A DNA stretch of 62,328 nucleotides. Origin: SURF-32 sp964648365 (GTDB lineage: Bacteria; Planctomycetota; Phycisphaerae; UBA1845). Position 1 is the first letter of the stretch. Each line of letters starts with the position of its first letter. The notes below the pieces were generated by a model. It worked only from the letters and a program-made list of their open reading frames with translations. It searched no databases and was not told where the DNA came from. The stretch covers positions 1 through 62,328 of the forward strand of contig CAZYLK010000009.1 in the NCBI GenBank assembly GCA_964648365.1, in the 5' to 3' direction. Below are positions 55,301-62,328 of this stretch, piece by piece. The position numbers and the translations under genes are program-made.

Positions 55301-57037
55301 TCATCGCTGCGCCAGCGGCGCGCCGGTGCGATCCGGCGGCGTGCCCAGATAGCGGAGCGACTGTTCGAGGATGCGACCCGCGGCCGGGCCGGCAACAGCC
55401 CGCCCGAAATGGGCGATCTTCTCATCGGGTTTCCGCACCATGACCAGCACCGTCAGCCTCGGAGCGGACACCGGACCGGCTGCCAGAAACGAACTCACGT
55501 AGGCGCCGCGCTCGTAGCCCCCGACCCCGGGCACCTGGGCGGTGCCGGTCTTGCCCATCATGGTGTAATCGTCGAGCCGCAGATTGCCGTCGGCACCGTC
55601 CTCCACCACCGCGGGGAGGATGTCCTCCGTGAATTGCGCAGCGACCTGAGGCGGCAGCACCCGCCGCACGGGAACCGGCTTCTCGCGCGACTCGACGACC
55701 GTGCCATCGGATCGGACGAGGCTGCGAACCATGCGGGGACGCAGCAACGTCCCGCCGTTGACGATCGCCGAGAAGGCGGTGATCAACTGAATCGGCGTCA
55801 CCGCCAGCTCCTGACCCATAGGCACTGACGTCGTCGTATAAGTGTCCCAGTCCTTGAGCGCCGGCACGATGCCTACGCTCTCGCCCGGGAAGTCGATGCC
55901 GGTCAGATCGCCGAAGCCGAACGAGCGAACGATCTGGCACTGCACCGGATTGCCGAGTCGCTCGCCGATTTTCCCCATCCCGATGTTGCTGCTGTGAACG
56001 ATGATGCCCTTCAGGTCGAGGTTGCCGTTGGGGTGCGTATCGTGAATGAGCCGCTTGCCGAACCAGTGCTTGCCGTCATGGCAGTAGATCTGCTCCGTCA
56101 GGCTCACCGCGCCGACGAGCAGCGCCCCGGACGCGATGAACGGCTTGAACACGCTGCCCGGCTCGACCGGGTCCGTCAGCGCCCGGTTGCGGCGCAGCTC
56201 CACGGCGTAGTCGCTGTAATGATTGGGGTCGAAGCCGGGTCGGCACGCGAGTGCCAGCACCTCGCCGCTGAACGGGTCCATCACGATGCCGACCGCCGAC
56301 TCGGCGCGAAACTTCGCCCGTGCCGCGTCCAGCTCCGTCTCCACGACGCGCTGAATTTCGCTGTCGAGTGTCAGGATCAGGTCGCCACCGTCGATGGGGT
56401 CGACGCGCTCCTCCCGCCACCACATCGGCTTCCGCCCTGCGCTGCGGATCACGCCCGACTCGCCGTCCAGGCCGCGCAGGTGGTCGTCGTACAGCATCTC
56501 GATCGCTTCCAGCCCGATGCGGTCGCGGCCGACAATGCCGAGCACGTGGCACATCGAATCGCCGAGCGGGTAATTCCGAACCTGGTGTTCGCCGATGCCG
56601 ACGCCGTCTTTGCGCAGCGGCCTGAACGATTCCGCCTCGTCGTCGTCGAGGTGGCTGGCGAGTTTCAGATAGCGCGAGCCCTCGGCCGCCCGGATCCGGG
56701 CGGCAATCCACGCCGCATCCTCATCCAGCCGCGCCGCCAGTTCGCGCGCCAGACCGTCAACGTCGACGACCTCGCCGGGATCGACGAAGATCTCATTAAG
56801 CGCGCGCGAGCCCGCGACGCATCGCCCGCGTACGTCGTAGATGCAACCGCGCCGCGCCGGCAGCACCACCCGGCCGCTCTGCTGTCGCGACGCCAGGTTC
56901 CGAACGCGAGGATCGTCGTCGAGTTGAATGTAAACGAGGCGCCCGATCAGTCCGCCCAGGCCGGCCAGGACGACCGACAGCGCGATCACGGCCGCGCGCC
57001 GCTGAAAACGGACCAGTCCGGCGTCGTCTGCGTACAT
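55301..57037 (-). CDS. ftsI: class B penicillin-binding protein FtsI/PBP2 type
   Basis: 578 aa. One N-terminal membrane segment (VIALSVVLAGLGGLIGRLVY), a dimerisation region, then the transpeptidase domain with all three motifs: PGSVFKPF (active-site S295), HSSNIGMGKIG and MGKTGTAQVPG. It cross-links septal peptidoglycan with FtsW. Its place after the ftsL-like gene identifies FtsI; a more general PBP2 role cannot be excluded, given that no ftsZ is seen. It heads the lipid II part of the cluster. Confidence 0.95.
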   Translation of the reverse strand: MYADDAGLVRFQRRAAVIALSVVLAGLGGLIGRLVYIQLDDDPRVRNLASRQQSGRVVLPARRGCIYDVRGRCVAGSRALNEIFVDPGEVVDVDGLARELAARLDEDAAWIAARIRAAEGSRYLKLASHLDDDEAESFRPLRKDGVGIGEHQVRNYPLGDSMCHVLGIVGRDRIGLEAIEMLYDDHLRGLDGESGVIRSAGRKPMWWREERVDPIDGGDLILTLDSEIQRVVETELDAARAKFRAESAVGIVMDPFSGEVLALACRPGFDPNHYSDYAVELRRNRALTDPVEPGSVFKPFIASGALLVGAVSLTEQIYCHDGKHWFGKRLIHDTHPNGNLDLKGIIVHSSNIGMGKIGERLGNPVQCQIVRSFGFGDLTGIDFPGESVGIVPALKDWDTYTTTSVPMGQELAVTPIQLITAFSAIVNGGTLLRPRMVRSLVRSDGTVVESREKPVPVRRVLPPQVAAQFTEDILPAVVEDGADGNLRLDDYTMMGKTGTAQVPGVGGYERGAYVSSFLAAGPVSAPRLTVLVMVRKPDEKIAHFGRAVAGPAAGRILEQSLRYLGTPPDRTGAPLAQR

Positions 57038-57133
57038 GCGTTGCGCTCCGCGCGCTGCGGCGCGGCGGTCGATCGTCCCGCGCCGGTTCGAAGCCTTAAC
57101 CCAGAAGCGCCGGCCGGCCGCCCGGCGCAGCGG

Positions 57134-57397
57134 TCATCTGGAAGCCAGCCGTGCGGCCGAGGCCTCGCCGCCCCGCGCTGCCGCAAGCAACTGGATCCGC
57201 GCGTGCAGCCGGTCCGGCGCACACAGGCGGGCAATGGCGACCTGCGTCCGCCAGATATCGCGCCGCAGTTCCGCGCGGCGGTGATACGTCGACACGACCG
57301 ACGACCCGACCCGCGCCTGCTCGGCGCGCATCAGGACCGTCGCCAGCGCGATGCCGCCCAGCAGCGCGATCAGGCCCAGGCACCGCGTCAGCCTCAC
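57134..57397 (-). CDS. FtsL-like small division membrane protein
   Basis: 87 aa. One membrane segment near the N-terminus (CLGLIALLGGIALATVLM) followed by a helical, Arg-rich periplasmic part (HRRAELRRDIWRTQVAIARL). The size, topology and position between the LysM gene and ftsI are those of FtsL, which bridges FtsQ/FtsB to FtsI/FtsW. Sequence conservation in this family is very low, so the name is positional. The start overlaps the LysM gene stop as ATGA. Confidence 0.7.
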   Translation of the reverse strand: MRLTRCLGLIALLGGIALATVLMRAEQARVGSSVVSTYHRRAELRRDIWRTQVAIARLCAPDRLHARIQLLAAARGGEASAARLASR

Positions 57398-58398
57398 GGG
57401 CGTCGCTCCCGGGCGTCCGCCAGCGCCGCCGCGGGCAGGCGAATGCGAACTCCGTCCCGGATCTTGTCAGGATCGGGAAACTTATCCTTGTTCAGCTCAT
57501 AGATCTCCCGCCACCGACCGGCATCGCCAAGCTGCTCGCGGGCGATCGTGACGTAGCGGTCGTCTTTCTGGACTTTGTACCAGCGGTACAGCCCCGCATC
57601 GTCCTGTGCGGCCGCGGGCGGCGCGCTCGTCGGTGTCCGCGGCGGTTCGCGTACGGACGTGGGCGGTGTCGCAGGCGCCGACTCCGGCAAGGCAGGAAGC
57701 GTCAGACGCTGACCGACGCGGATCGCGTTCGGGCTGGGCATCGCGGACCGGTTCGCTTCGTAGATCGCCCGTACGACACTGGCCGATTTACTTCCGTACA
57801 GGCGACCGGCGATGCCGTACAGCGTGTCGCCGGGACGTACTTCATAGACCTTCGAAGGGCTTGTGCCGCCGTCGACGCGGGCTGGTGCAGCACCGGTCGG
57901 CATGGCCGCGCGGAGCGTCTCGATGGACGTCGGGGTCGGAACCGGCCCGGGCCGGACCGGCGCGACGTCAGGCCCCAGCGGGTGCTGCGTCGCGGCGCTC
58001 GAGGCATCCGCCGTGCGAATCGGTTGCATGGACGCGTCGAGCCCACCCGTCGGAACTGTGGTCGCGGGAGCGTGCGCCGGGACCGGGGGGGGCGTGTCCT
58101 GCCCCGCCGCCTGCTTCGGCGGCGGCGCCGTCGGGCCGGCCGCGCCGGCAACCGGGGCGGGCACGGCGCCTGCCGGCGGGCTCACGGTCGTTGCGGCCGG
58201 CTCGTGGGAGGCCGCGACCGCTTCGTTGCGTGGGGATGTGACGCTCGGTCCCGAACCGGGTGCGTCGATCTGCCGCGCCGGCCGCTGCGTCAGCGCGGGC
58301 GGCACGGGCGCCTGCTGCCCACGGTTGGTCAGGACCAGGGTAAAACACACGATGAACCCCAGCCCGACCACCAGAGCGATTTTGGTCTCCTGCGCCAT
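57394..58398 (-). CDS. membrane-anchored protein with two LysM domains
   Basis: 334 aa. An N-terminal membrane anchor (IALVVGLGFIVCFTLVLTN), a long Pro/Ala/Thr-rich linker (residues ~30-185), then LysM 1 (YEVRPGDTLYGIAGRLYGSK, AIYEANRSAMPSPNAIRVGQ) and, after a second linker, LysM 2 (YKVQKDDRYVTIAREQLGDA, IYELNKDKFPDPDKIRDGVR). LysM binds the glycan chains of peptidoglycan. Being inside the dcw operon and coupled to the ftsL-like gene suggests a septal or wall-anchoring role. Confidence 0.9.
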   Translation of the reverse strand: MAQETKIALVVGLGFIVCFTLVLTNRGQQAPVPPALTQRPARQIDAPGSGPSVTSPRNEAVAASHEPAATTVSPPAGAVPAPVAGAAGPTAPPPKQAAGQDTPPPVPAHAPATTVPTGGLDASMQPIRTADASSAATQHPLGPDVAPVRPGPVPTPTSIETLRAAMPTGAAPARVDGGTSPSKVYEVRPGDTLYGIAGRLYGSKSASVVRAIYEANRSAMPSPNAIRVGQRLTLPALPESAPATPPTSVREPPRTPTSAPPAAAQDDAGLYRWYKVQKDDRYVTIAREQLGDAGRWREIYELNKDKFPDPDKIRDGVRIRLPAAALADARERRP

Positions 58399-58528
58399 CC
58401 TGGTTACCCCCGCGCGCGTACTAAAAGAGTTCCTTCCACCGCCCGCATGGCCCTGTCATTATCGAGCCGCGCATGGATGCGCGCTCACTTTTATTTCACA
58501 CATAATAAGACACGCACGACGATCACGC

Positions 58529-59464
58529 TCACGCTTGCTCCAGCCGTCGAGCCACCCGCAGCTTCGCGCTGCGCGATCGCGGATTGGCGTCGCGCTCCGC
58601 GGCGCCGGCGATTACGGGCTTCTTCGTGACAAGTTCGTAGATCCCCTCGTTCTTACGCCGCTGGAAGTCCTGCTTGACGGCGCGGTCCTCAACGCTGTGA
58701 AACGCGATGACGCCGATCCGCCCCCCGGGCCGCAGCATGCGCGGCGCCGCGTCCAGCAGCGCCGCCAGCGCGCCCGTTTCGTCATTGACGGCCATGCGGA
58801 GCGCCATGAACGTCCGCGTCGCCGGGTGAATCTTGGAGCGGCGCGACAACGGATCCACGTGCAACGCCCGGGCGATGACGGCAACCAGCCGCTGTGTGGT
58901 CATGATGCGCGACTCGCGGCGTTCGTTGCAGATCGCCCTGGCGATCTTACGACTCCCCATCTCGCCAGCGTTGAAGTAGAAGATGTCCGACAGCTCGCGC
59001 TCGCCCAGCCGATTGATCAGGTCGGCGGCCGTCGTCTTCAACGTCGGATCCAGCCGCATGTCCAGCGGACCGTCGTCCATGAACGACAGCCCCCGGGAGG
59101 CGTCCTCGATCTGGGCGGAGTTCACCCCCAGATCGGCGAAGAGCACGTCCACGGCCGGCAACCCCAGCGCATCCAGCGCCGCCGGCGCGTCGGCGAAGTT
59201 GCCGCGCCGCAGCAGCACGCGACACCCGGCCTCCGCCAGGGCGCGCTCTGCCGTCTCCAGAGCTGTCGGGTCGACATCCGTGCCGATCAGGGATCCGTTC
59301 CGCCCGACACGCTCCGCGAACAATCGCGCATGCCCGCCGAAACCCACCGTCAGATCGAAGACGGTTTCGCCGGCACGCACGTCCAGATGTTCCAACACTT
59401 CCGTGGTCAGAACGGGCGTGTGTCCGTCGCGGGCCTCAGACAATCGCGGGCATCCGTAGTCCAA
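58529..59464 (-). CDS. rsmH: 16S rRNA m4C1402 methyltransferase RsmH (MraW)
   Basis: About 311 aa. GHTPVLTTEVLEHLDVRAGE is the family start; VFDLTVGFGGHARLFAERVG is the AdoMet site; LFADLGVNSAQIEDASRGLS and GPLDMRLDPTLKTTAADLIN follow; LRPGGRIGVIAFHSVEDRAV near the end. It methylates C1402 of 16S rRNA. The start is unresolved: the family N-terminus lies just after TTG codons at 59464 and 59443, neither with a good ribosome site, and the frame continues to 59638. The usual second gene of the dcw cluster. Confidence 0.92.
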   Translation of the reverse strand: MDYGCPRLSEARDGHTPVLTTEVLEHLDVRAGETVFDLTVGFGGHARLFAERVGRNGSLIGTDVDPTALETAERALAEAGCRVLLRRGNFADAPAALDALGLPAVDVLFADLGVNSAQIEDASRGLSFMDDGPLDMRLDPTLKTTAADLINRLGERELSDIFYFNAGEMGSRKIARAICNERRESRIMTTQRLVAVIARALHVDPLSRRSKIHPATRTFMALRMAVNDETGALAALLDAAPRMLRPGGRIGVIAFHSVEDRAVKQDFQRRKNEGIYELVTKKPVIAGAAERDANPRSRSAKLRVARRLEQA

Positions 59465-59687
59465 GCGGGGGGGGCAGGATGCGTCCCTGCTCGCGCCTCC
59501 CCCAAGGACGGGACACGCTGCGCGGCTCTCGCCGCCGAGGGGAACGAACCGGAGTCCGTTCACCGGCTGTGCAGCGTCCCGCCGGAACTCGCAGCACCTC
59601 AAAGCCTCCCTGCTTCGCGGCCGCCGCTGCGATACCATCCGGTGGCAACCCTCGCACTCCTGCGCGGGGCCGCCCCGGCCGATTCAA

Positions 59688-60170
59688 TCAGGCCTTGCCG
59701 CCCGGGGTCGCCGGGCCGGGCATACGGAGGAAGCCGGACCAGTTCGGCCACTCCTCCCCATCCCAGTCAATGCTGTATTTCTGCTCGAAGGCTTCCCGCG
59801 CCCACAACTCAAACCGACTCTTGCAACCGAGGATCGTGACCTCTGTCCCCAACCGCGCCTTTCGCACCAGCCGCTCGGGAAGCACCACTCGGCCCTGCTT
59901 GTCGATATCAATGAACTGCGTCGAAGAGTAGAACTGTCGTTCGAAATGACCGCTGCGTTCGTCCGCCATCGTCTCGGTCGCCATCCGCTCCGCGAGGGCT
60001 TCAAAACCCCGCTCGGTAAGCACCCACAGGCTGCCGGGACATTCGCCCAGCGAGACGTACAGGCCGGCCCCGTCCCGCTCCGCGTCGATCGCGGCGCGGA
60101 GCTGCGATGGAATCTGAACACGATTCTTCGCATCGATACTGCGTTCGAATTGGCCGGTGAACGGTCGCAT
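59688..60170 (-). CDS. mraZ: transcriptional regulator MraZ
   Basis: 160 aa, with two AbrB-like repeats: FTGQFERSIDAKNRVQIPSQ with LYVSLGECPGSLWVL, and FIDIDKQGRVVLPERLVRKA with VTILGCKSRFELWAREAF. It is the first gene of the dcw operon and in other bacteria represses its own operon by binding TGGGN repeats upstream. A candidate set of such repeats lies at 60188-60222. Confidence 0.95.
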   Translation of the reverse strand: MRPFTGQFERSIDAKNRVQIPSQLRAAIDAERDGAGLYVSLGECPGSLWVLTERGFEALAERMATETMADERSGHFERQFYSSTQFIDIDKQGRVVLPERLVRKARLGTEVTILGCKSRFELWAREAFEQKYSIDWDGEEWPNWSGFLRMPGPATPGGKA

Positions 60171-60187
60171 TCGTTTGAACCGCTGAC

Positions 60188-60222
60188 TTCCATTTCGTGG
60201 GAGACACTACCACTGACGACCA
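60188..60222 (-). promoter_or_regulatory. candidate MraZ-binding repeats
   Basis: On the minus strand TGGTC (60222-60218), TGGTA (60212-60208), TCCCA (60202-60198, an inverted TGGGA) and TGGAA (60192-60188) occur with an exact 10-base period, like the TGGGN boxes spaced 10 bases apart upstream of mraZ in E. coli. The match to TGGGN is imperfect, so this is a candidate only. Confidence 0.35.
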
Positions 60223-60339
60223 CTTCGATCAAGGCTTTTTTTTGAAGAATTCTCACGGACCGTCTCCGCCTGGCGGCGACAGCGTCGCAAGTCCCTACGG
60301 GGCATATCGATGGAATCGATGAACTGCCGTGCCGGGGGG

Positions 60340-60354
60340 CGGCAAAATTTGCCG
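60340..60354. repeat. perfect inverted repeat upstream of mraZ
   Basis: CGGCAAA-A-TTTGCCG, 7-base arms with one centre base, about 170 bases before the mraZ start. It could be an operator; nothing else supports that. Confidence 0.4.
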
Positions 60355-60402
60355 ATGGTAGGCAGGTGTTAGCCATGAGCGGTCGAGTCTGACCGCCACG
60401 CC

Positions 60403-60457
60403 GCGGCTCAGCGACCGCAGGTTCCCTCAGGCGCGGGGTTCCGCAGCCGGACCGGAG
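60403..60457. repeat. 55-base contig end, left copy
   Basis: Identical base for base to 60558-60612 across the run of Ns. The length of exactly 55 suggests a shared assembly k-mer. Confidence 0.95.
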
Positions 60458-60557
60458 NNNNNNNNNNNNNNNNNNNNNNNNNNNNNNNNNNNNNNNNNNN
60501 NNNNNNNNNNNNNNNNNNNNNNNNNNNNNNNNNNNNNNNNNNNNNNNNNNNNNNNNN
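60458..60557. other. assembly gap (100 Ns)
   Basis: Exactly 100 Ns, a placeholder of unknown true length, flanked by identical 55-base sequences. Confidence 0.99.
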
Positions 60558-60612
60558 GCGGCTCAGCGACCGCAGGTTCCCTCAGGCGCGGGGTTCCGCA
60601 GCCGGACCGGAG
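60558..60612. repeat. 55-base contig end, right copy
   Basis: Copy of 60403-60457. It overlaps the 3' end of the zinc-ribbon gene at 60582-60884. Confidence 0.95.
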
Positions 60613-60884
60613 CATTCGTCTCGAAGCGCGGCGGCCCGACCGGAGCGGCGGTGATCGCTGAACATGGTCTGCGGATCAAAGTCGTCCGGCGGCGCAATGA
60701 ACCGTCGGCCGCACTCGGGGCAGCAGGGTCCGGGGAGGTTGTCGATGCGGTAGCCGCACTTGCGGCAGCAGCGGTCAGCCCGACGATCCGCGGCCCGCGT
60801 CGACCGCCGCAGCCCCGGGCCGAAGATCAGAAAGATGAGGATCTGCAGCGCCGCCTCGAACGCAAAGACCACAACGACGGCCAT
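60582..60884 (-). CDS. small membrane protein with zinc ribbon
   Basis: About 100 aa from the ATG at 60884 (the frame is open to 60986). A hydrophobic N-terminal segment (MAVVVVFAFEAALQILIFLI) is followed by a four-Cys zinc ribbon, CRKCGYRIDNLPGPCCPECG. This CxxCGY...CPECG arrangement is common in planctomycete membrane proteins of unknown function. The stop lies inside the 55-base sequence that borders the assembly gap. Confidence 0.65.
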   Translation of the reverse strand: MAVVVVFAFEAALQILIFLIFGPGLRRSTRAADRRADRCCRKCGYRIDNLPGPCCPECGRRFIAPPDDFDPQTMFSDHRRSGRAAALRDECSGPAAEPRA

Positions 60885-61083
60885 GATGACCACGCTCGGC
60901 GACACCGCGCATACTCCGATACCGACTGAATCAACTCGGTATTGACGGATTATAGCACGCGACCCGGGCGGCGCAATCACCGGCAACCCGCCCGACCAGC
61001 ACGACCAGGACCACCAGTGTCGCCGGCCGGATTCTCTTCAGGTCGCGGCCTCAACCGTCACCGCGCGAGGCGTGCTTTGCGCG

Positions 61084-61287
61084 TCAGTTGTCGCCCGCGC
61101 CGAACAGCAAGGGCAGCAGGACGACACCGGCCGGCATGGCGGCGAACATCCACGCGTTGGATGACGAGTCCTGCTCAGCGGCGGCCAGCGGCAGAAGCAG
61201 CAGGACACCGGCAACGACCAGGCGGGTCGGCAAGCTCCAGCCGGCGATCCACTCGTAAAATGCGAGCATGCGCTCGAAGTGCAACAT
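61084..61287 (-). CDS. small membrane protein of unknown function
   Basis: 67 aa from the ATG at 61287, with AAGGAG eight bases upstream. Two hydrophobic stretches (LVVAGVLLLLPLAAAE; AAMPAGVVLLPLLFGA) suggest a two-pass protein. No family recognised. The good ribosome site is the main argument that it is real. Confidence 0.55.
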   Translation of the reverse strand: MLHFERMLAFYEWIAGWSLPTRLVVAGVLLLLPLAAAEQDSSSNAWMFAAMPAGVVLLPLLFGAGDN

Positions 61288-61656
61288 CGAGGCTCTCCTT
61301 TTCTCCCCGCAGGGAAGCGGCACGATGTTACGAGCCCAGCGTCGGGCCGGTCGATGATAATCGGCGGCCGGTTCTGGAATGGTCGCGTGTCTGGTTCGCA
61401 TGGCGGCGGCGAGTGGTTGATCGCACGGCCACCCGCCTTCTGTCACTTGCGCACGCTCGATCCACGGTTGAAGGGCGTGGGCCCGCCGGTAAGATAACTT
61501 CCCTATACCGCTCGGTGATGCGCATCCATGAGCGCTCGGGCGGCGGCGGGACCGGTATGGGTGATATGACGCCCGATCTTAAGTTGACTGCACGCGGCGG
61601 GGAGCGGCATTTGACTTCCACGACCCTCACGGCCGGCACTTCGCCGCCGCCGCGCG
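61288..61656. other. 369-base stretch without recognised gene
   Basis: Open frames on both strands here are Arg/Pro-rich and look like shadows. The promoter of the 67-aa gene and that of the rightward membrane gene should lie here; I could not place them. Confidence 0.5.
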
Positions 61657-62298
61657 TTGTGGCGGTCGCCCGCCGTAGCCGCAGTTGAGCCACTCGCTGC
61701 AGTCGCGAAGTGTTCCGAATGCGGGTGGCCGATCGCGTTCGAGATCGTGGACTTCCGCGTCTCCAGAAAACGAATGTTTCTCGCGGCGGCCGGACTGTGC
61801 CTGGTGAGTGGCGTGTTGCAGCTTCTCGTGGGATCCTGGCTCAACCGCGTCGCGGCCGCATTCTTGGCTTTCGCCGCCATCGCTAATATTCTCACAGCAA
61901 GAAACCGACCCGTCGCTGGCATTGCACTGTCTGAAGCCGGCGTACACATCTACGGCCTTTGGAAGCGGCGCAAATACGATCCTGTCGTCCCGTGGGAGGC
62001 CGTCCGGTCGATCATGCACCAGGGGGGCCAAGTGAAGATCCTCGGGGATCAAGGCAGACCGCTCTTCATCTGCGACCAGATCCACCTCAATCGCCACCGC
62101 GAAGCCTTGGCGTGGCTGCTCAGCTTGGGCGCCGCGACGAGAGCTGACCGAACACCCACCCTGATGGAGCGATACCGCGCTGCGCTGGCGTGCGAACGCG
62201 CGCCGATCACACCAGCACGCGCCGGTTGTAAACCACCCACTCAATCAGCAAAAACGCCAGCAGCCCCAGGAGAAACCACGGCCACGCCGGGTCGTTGA
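61657..62298 (+). CDS. membrane protein of unknown function with CSECGWP motif
   Basis: Up to 213 aa from a TTG at 61657; an ATG at 61777 (MFLAAAGLCL) may be the true start. An N-terminal KCSECGWPIAFEIVDF half-ribbon is followed by two membrane segments (MFLAAAGLCLVSGVLQLLVG; AAAFLAFAAIANILTA) and a small domain (LSEAGVHIYGLWKRRKYDPV, VPWEAVRSIMHQGG) like a membrane-associated PH-type fold (inference). Only one CxxC pair is present, so the N-terminus may be truncated. The tail overlaps the convergent gene at the window end. Confidence 0.55.
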   Translation: MWRSPAVAAVEPLAAVAKCSECGWPIAFEIVDFRVSRKRMFLAAAGLCLVSGVLQLLVGSWLNRVAAAFLAFAAIANILTARNRPVAGIALSEAGVHIYGLWKRRKYDPVVPWEAVRSIMHQGGQVKILGDQGRPLFICDQIHLNRHREALAWLLSLGAATRADRTPTLMERYRAALACERAPITPARAGCKPPTQSAKTPAAPGETTATPGR

Positions 62299-62328
62299 CT
62301 TCCATTGACGTTGCCTGGGCGGTCTTGG
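62207..62328 (-). CDS. 3' end of a membrane-protein gene running off the window
   Basis: The last 39 codons of a leftward gene with stop TGA at 62207-62209. It ends DPAWPWFLLGLLAFLLIEWV followed by VYNRRVLV. This W-x-W, hydrophobic segment, E-W-x-x-Y-x-R-R ending is the C-terminus typical of BatA/VWA-domain membrane proteins. The call is a guess from the tail alone. Confidence 0.6.
   Translation of the reverse strand, partial: KTAQATSMEVNDPAWPWFLLGLLAFLLIEWVVYNRRVLV

Noticed and set aside
58464..58486. Hairpin followed by T-rich DNA between the LysM gene and rsmH as a terminator
   Set aside because: The T-rich side lies in the plus direction, where no gene ends; on the coding strand it has no T-run.
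60427..60615. Open frame running through the Ns
   Set aside because: It exists only because the N run contains no stop codons; it is an artefact of the gap.

Overview
The window is G+C-rich bacterial DNA that looks like a planctomycete (Planctomycetota, possibly the Phycisphaerae side; the class is a weak guess). The reasons are: a division and cell-wall (dcw) cluster with no ftsZ or ftsA; secreted proteins ending in dockerin-like calcium repeats; a prepilin-type surface protein with a C-terminal HVDGHG motif; CxxC zinc-ribbon membrane proteins; and many short dispersed repeats of the kind seen in that phylum. One run of 100 Ns shows that this is a draft assembly.

Layout. 51-14112 (minus strand) is a flagellar cluster: flgF, flgG, flgA, flgH, flgI, a short flgJ, flgN, flgK, flgL, fliW, csrA and flagellin, followed by a secreted protein of unknown function. 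It builds the rod, P/L rings, hook-filament junction and filament, and carries the FliW-CsrA switch that sets flagellin translation. 14804-17148 (plus) is a tandem pair of unknown membrane proteins. 17176-21210 (minus) is a cobalamin-controlled locus: promoter, B12 riboswitch, terminator, secreted propeller-like protein, surface protein with dockerin-like repeats, and a prepilin-type protein. 21373-25004 holds a Tat-exported glycosylasparaginase, an ADP-ribosylglycohydrolase and an ABC-2 permease. 25244-26710 is a small toxin-antitoxin island, followed by a secreted subtilase.

28858-33195 is a sucrose or mannosylfructose cluster (synthase, phosphatase, GH100-like hydrolase, and a convergent fructokinase). 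33365-35297 is a type II restriction-modification pair of lower G+C with its own promoter. 35304-37061 is a secreted BNR-repeat protein. 37318-43374 (minus) is the prkA / DUF444 / spoVR stress operon with two Uma2 genes between prkA and the DUF444 gene.

43770-60170 (minus) is the dcw cluster in the order mraZ, rsmH, LysM gene, ftsL-like, ftsI, murE, murF, mraY, ftsW, murG, murC, murB, ddl, ftsQ. It encodes nearly all of the lipid II pathway and septal synthesis, but murD, ftsA and ftsZ are absent. 60403-60612 is an assembly gap bounded by identical 55-base ends. The right edge holds small membrane proteins and the 3' end of a gene that runs off the window.

The most interesting points are the B12-riboswitch locus of secreted proteins with no recognised transporter, the murF gene that carries two copies of an intergenic palindrome in frame, the repeat-built N-termini of two exported proteins, and a GGA-loop hairpin in the flagellin leader next to csrA and fliW.
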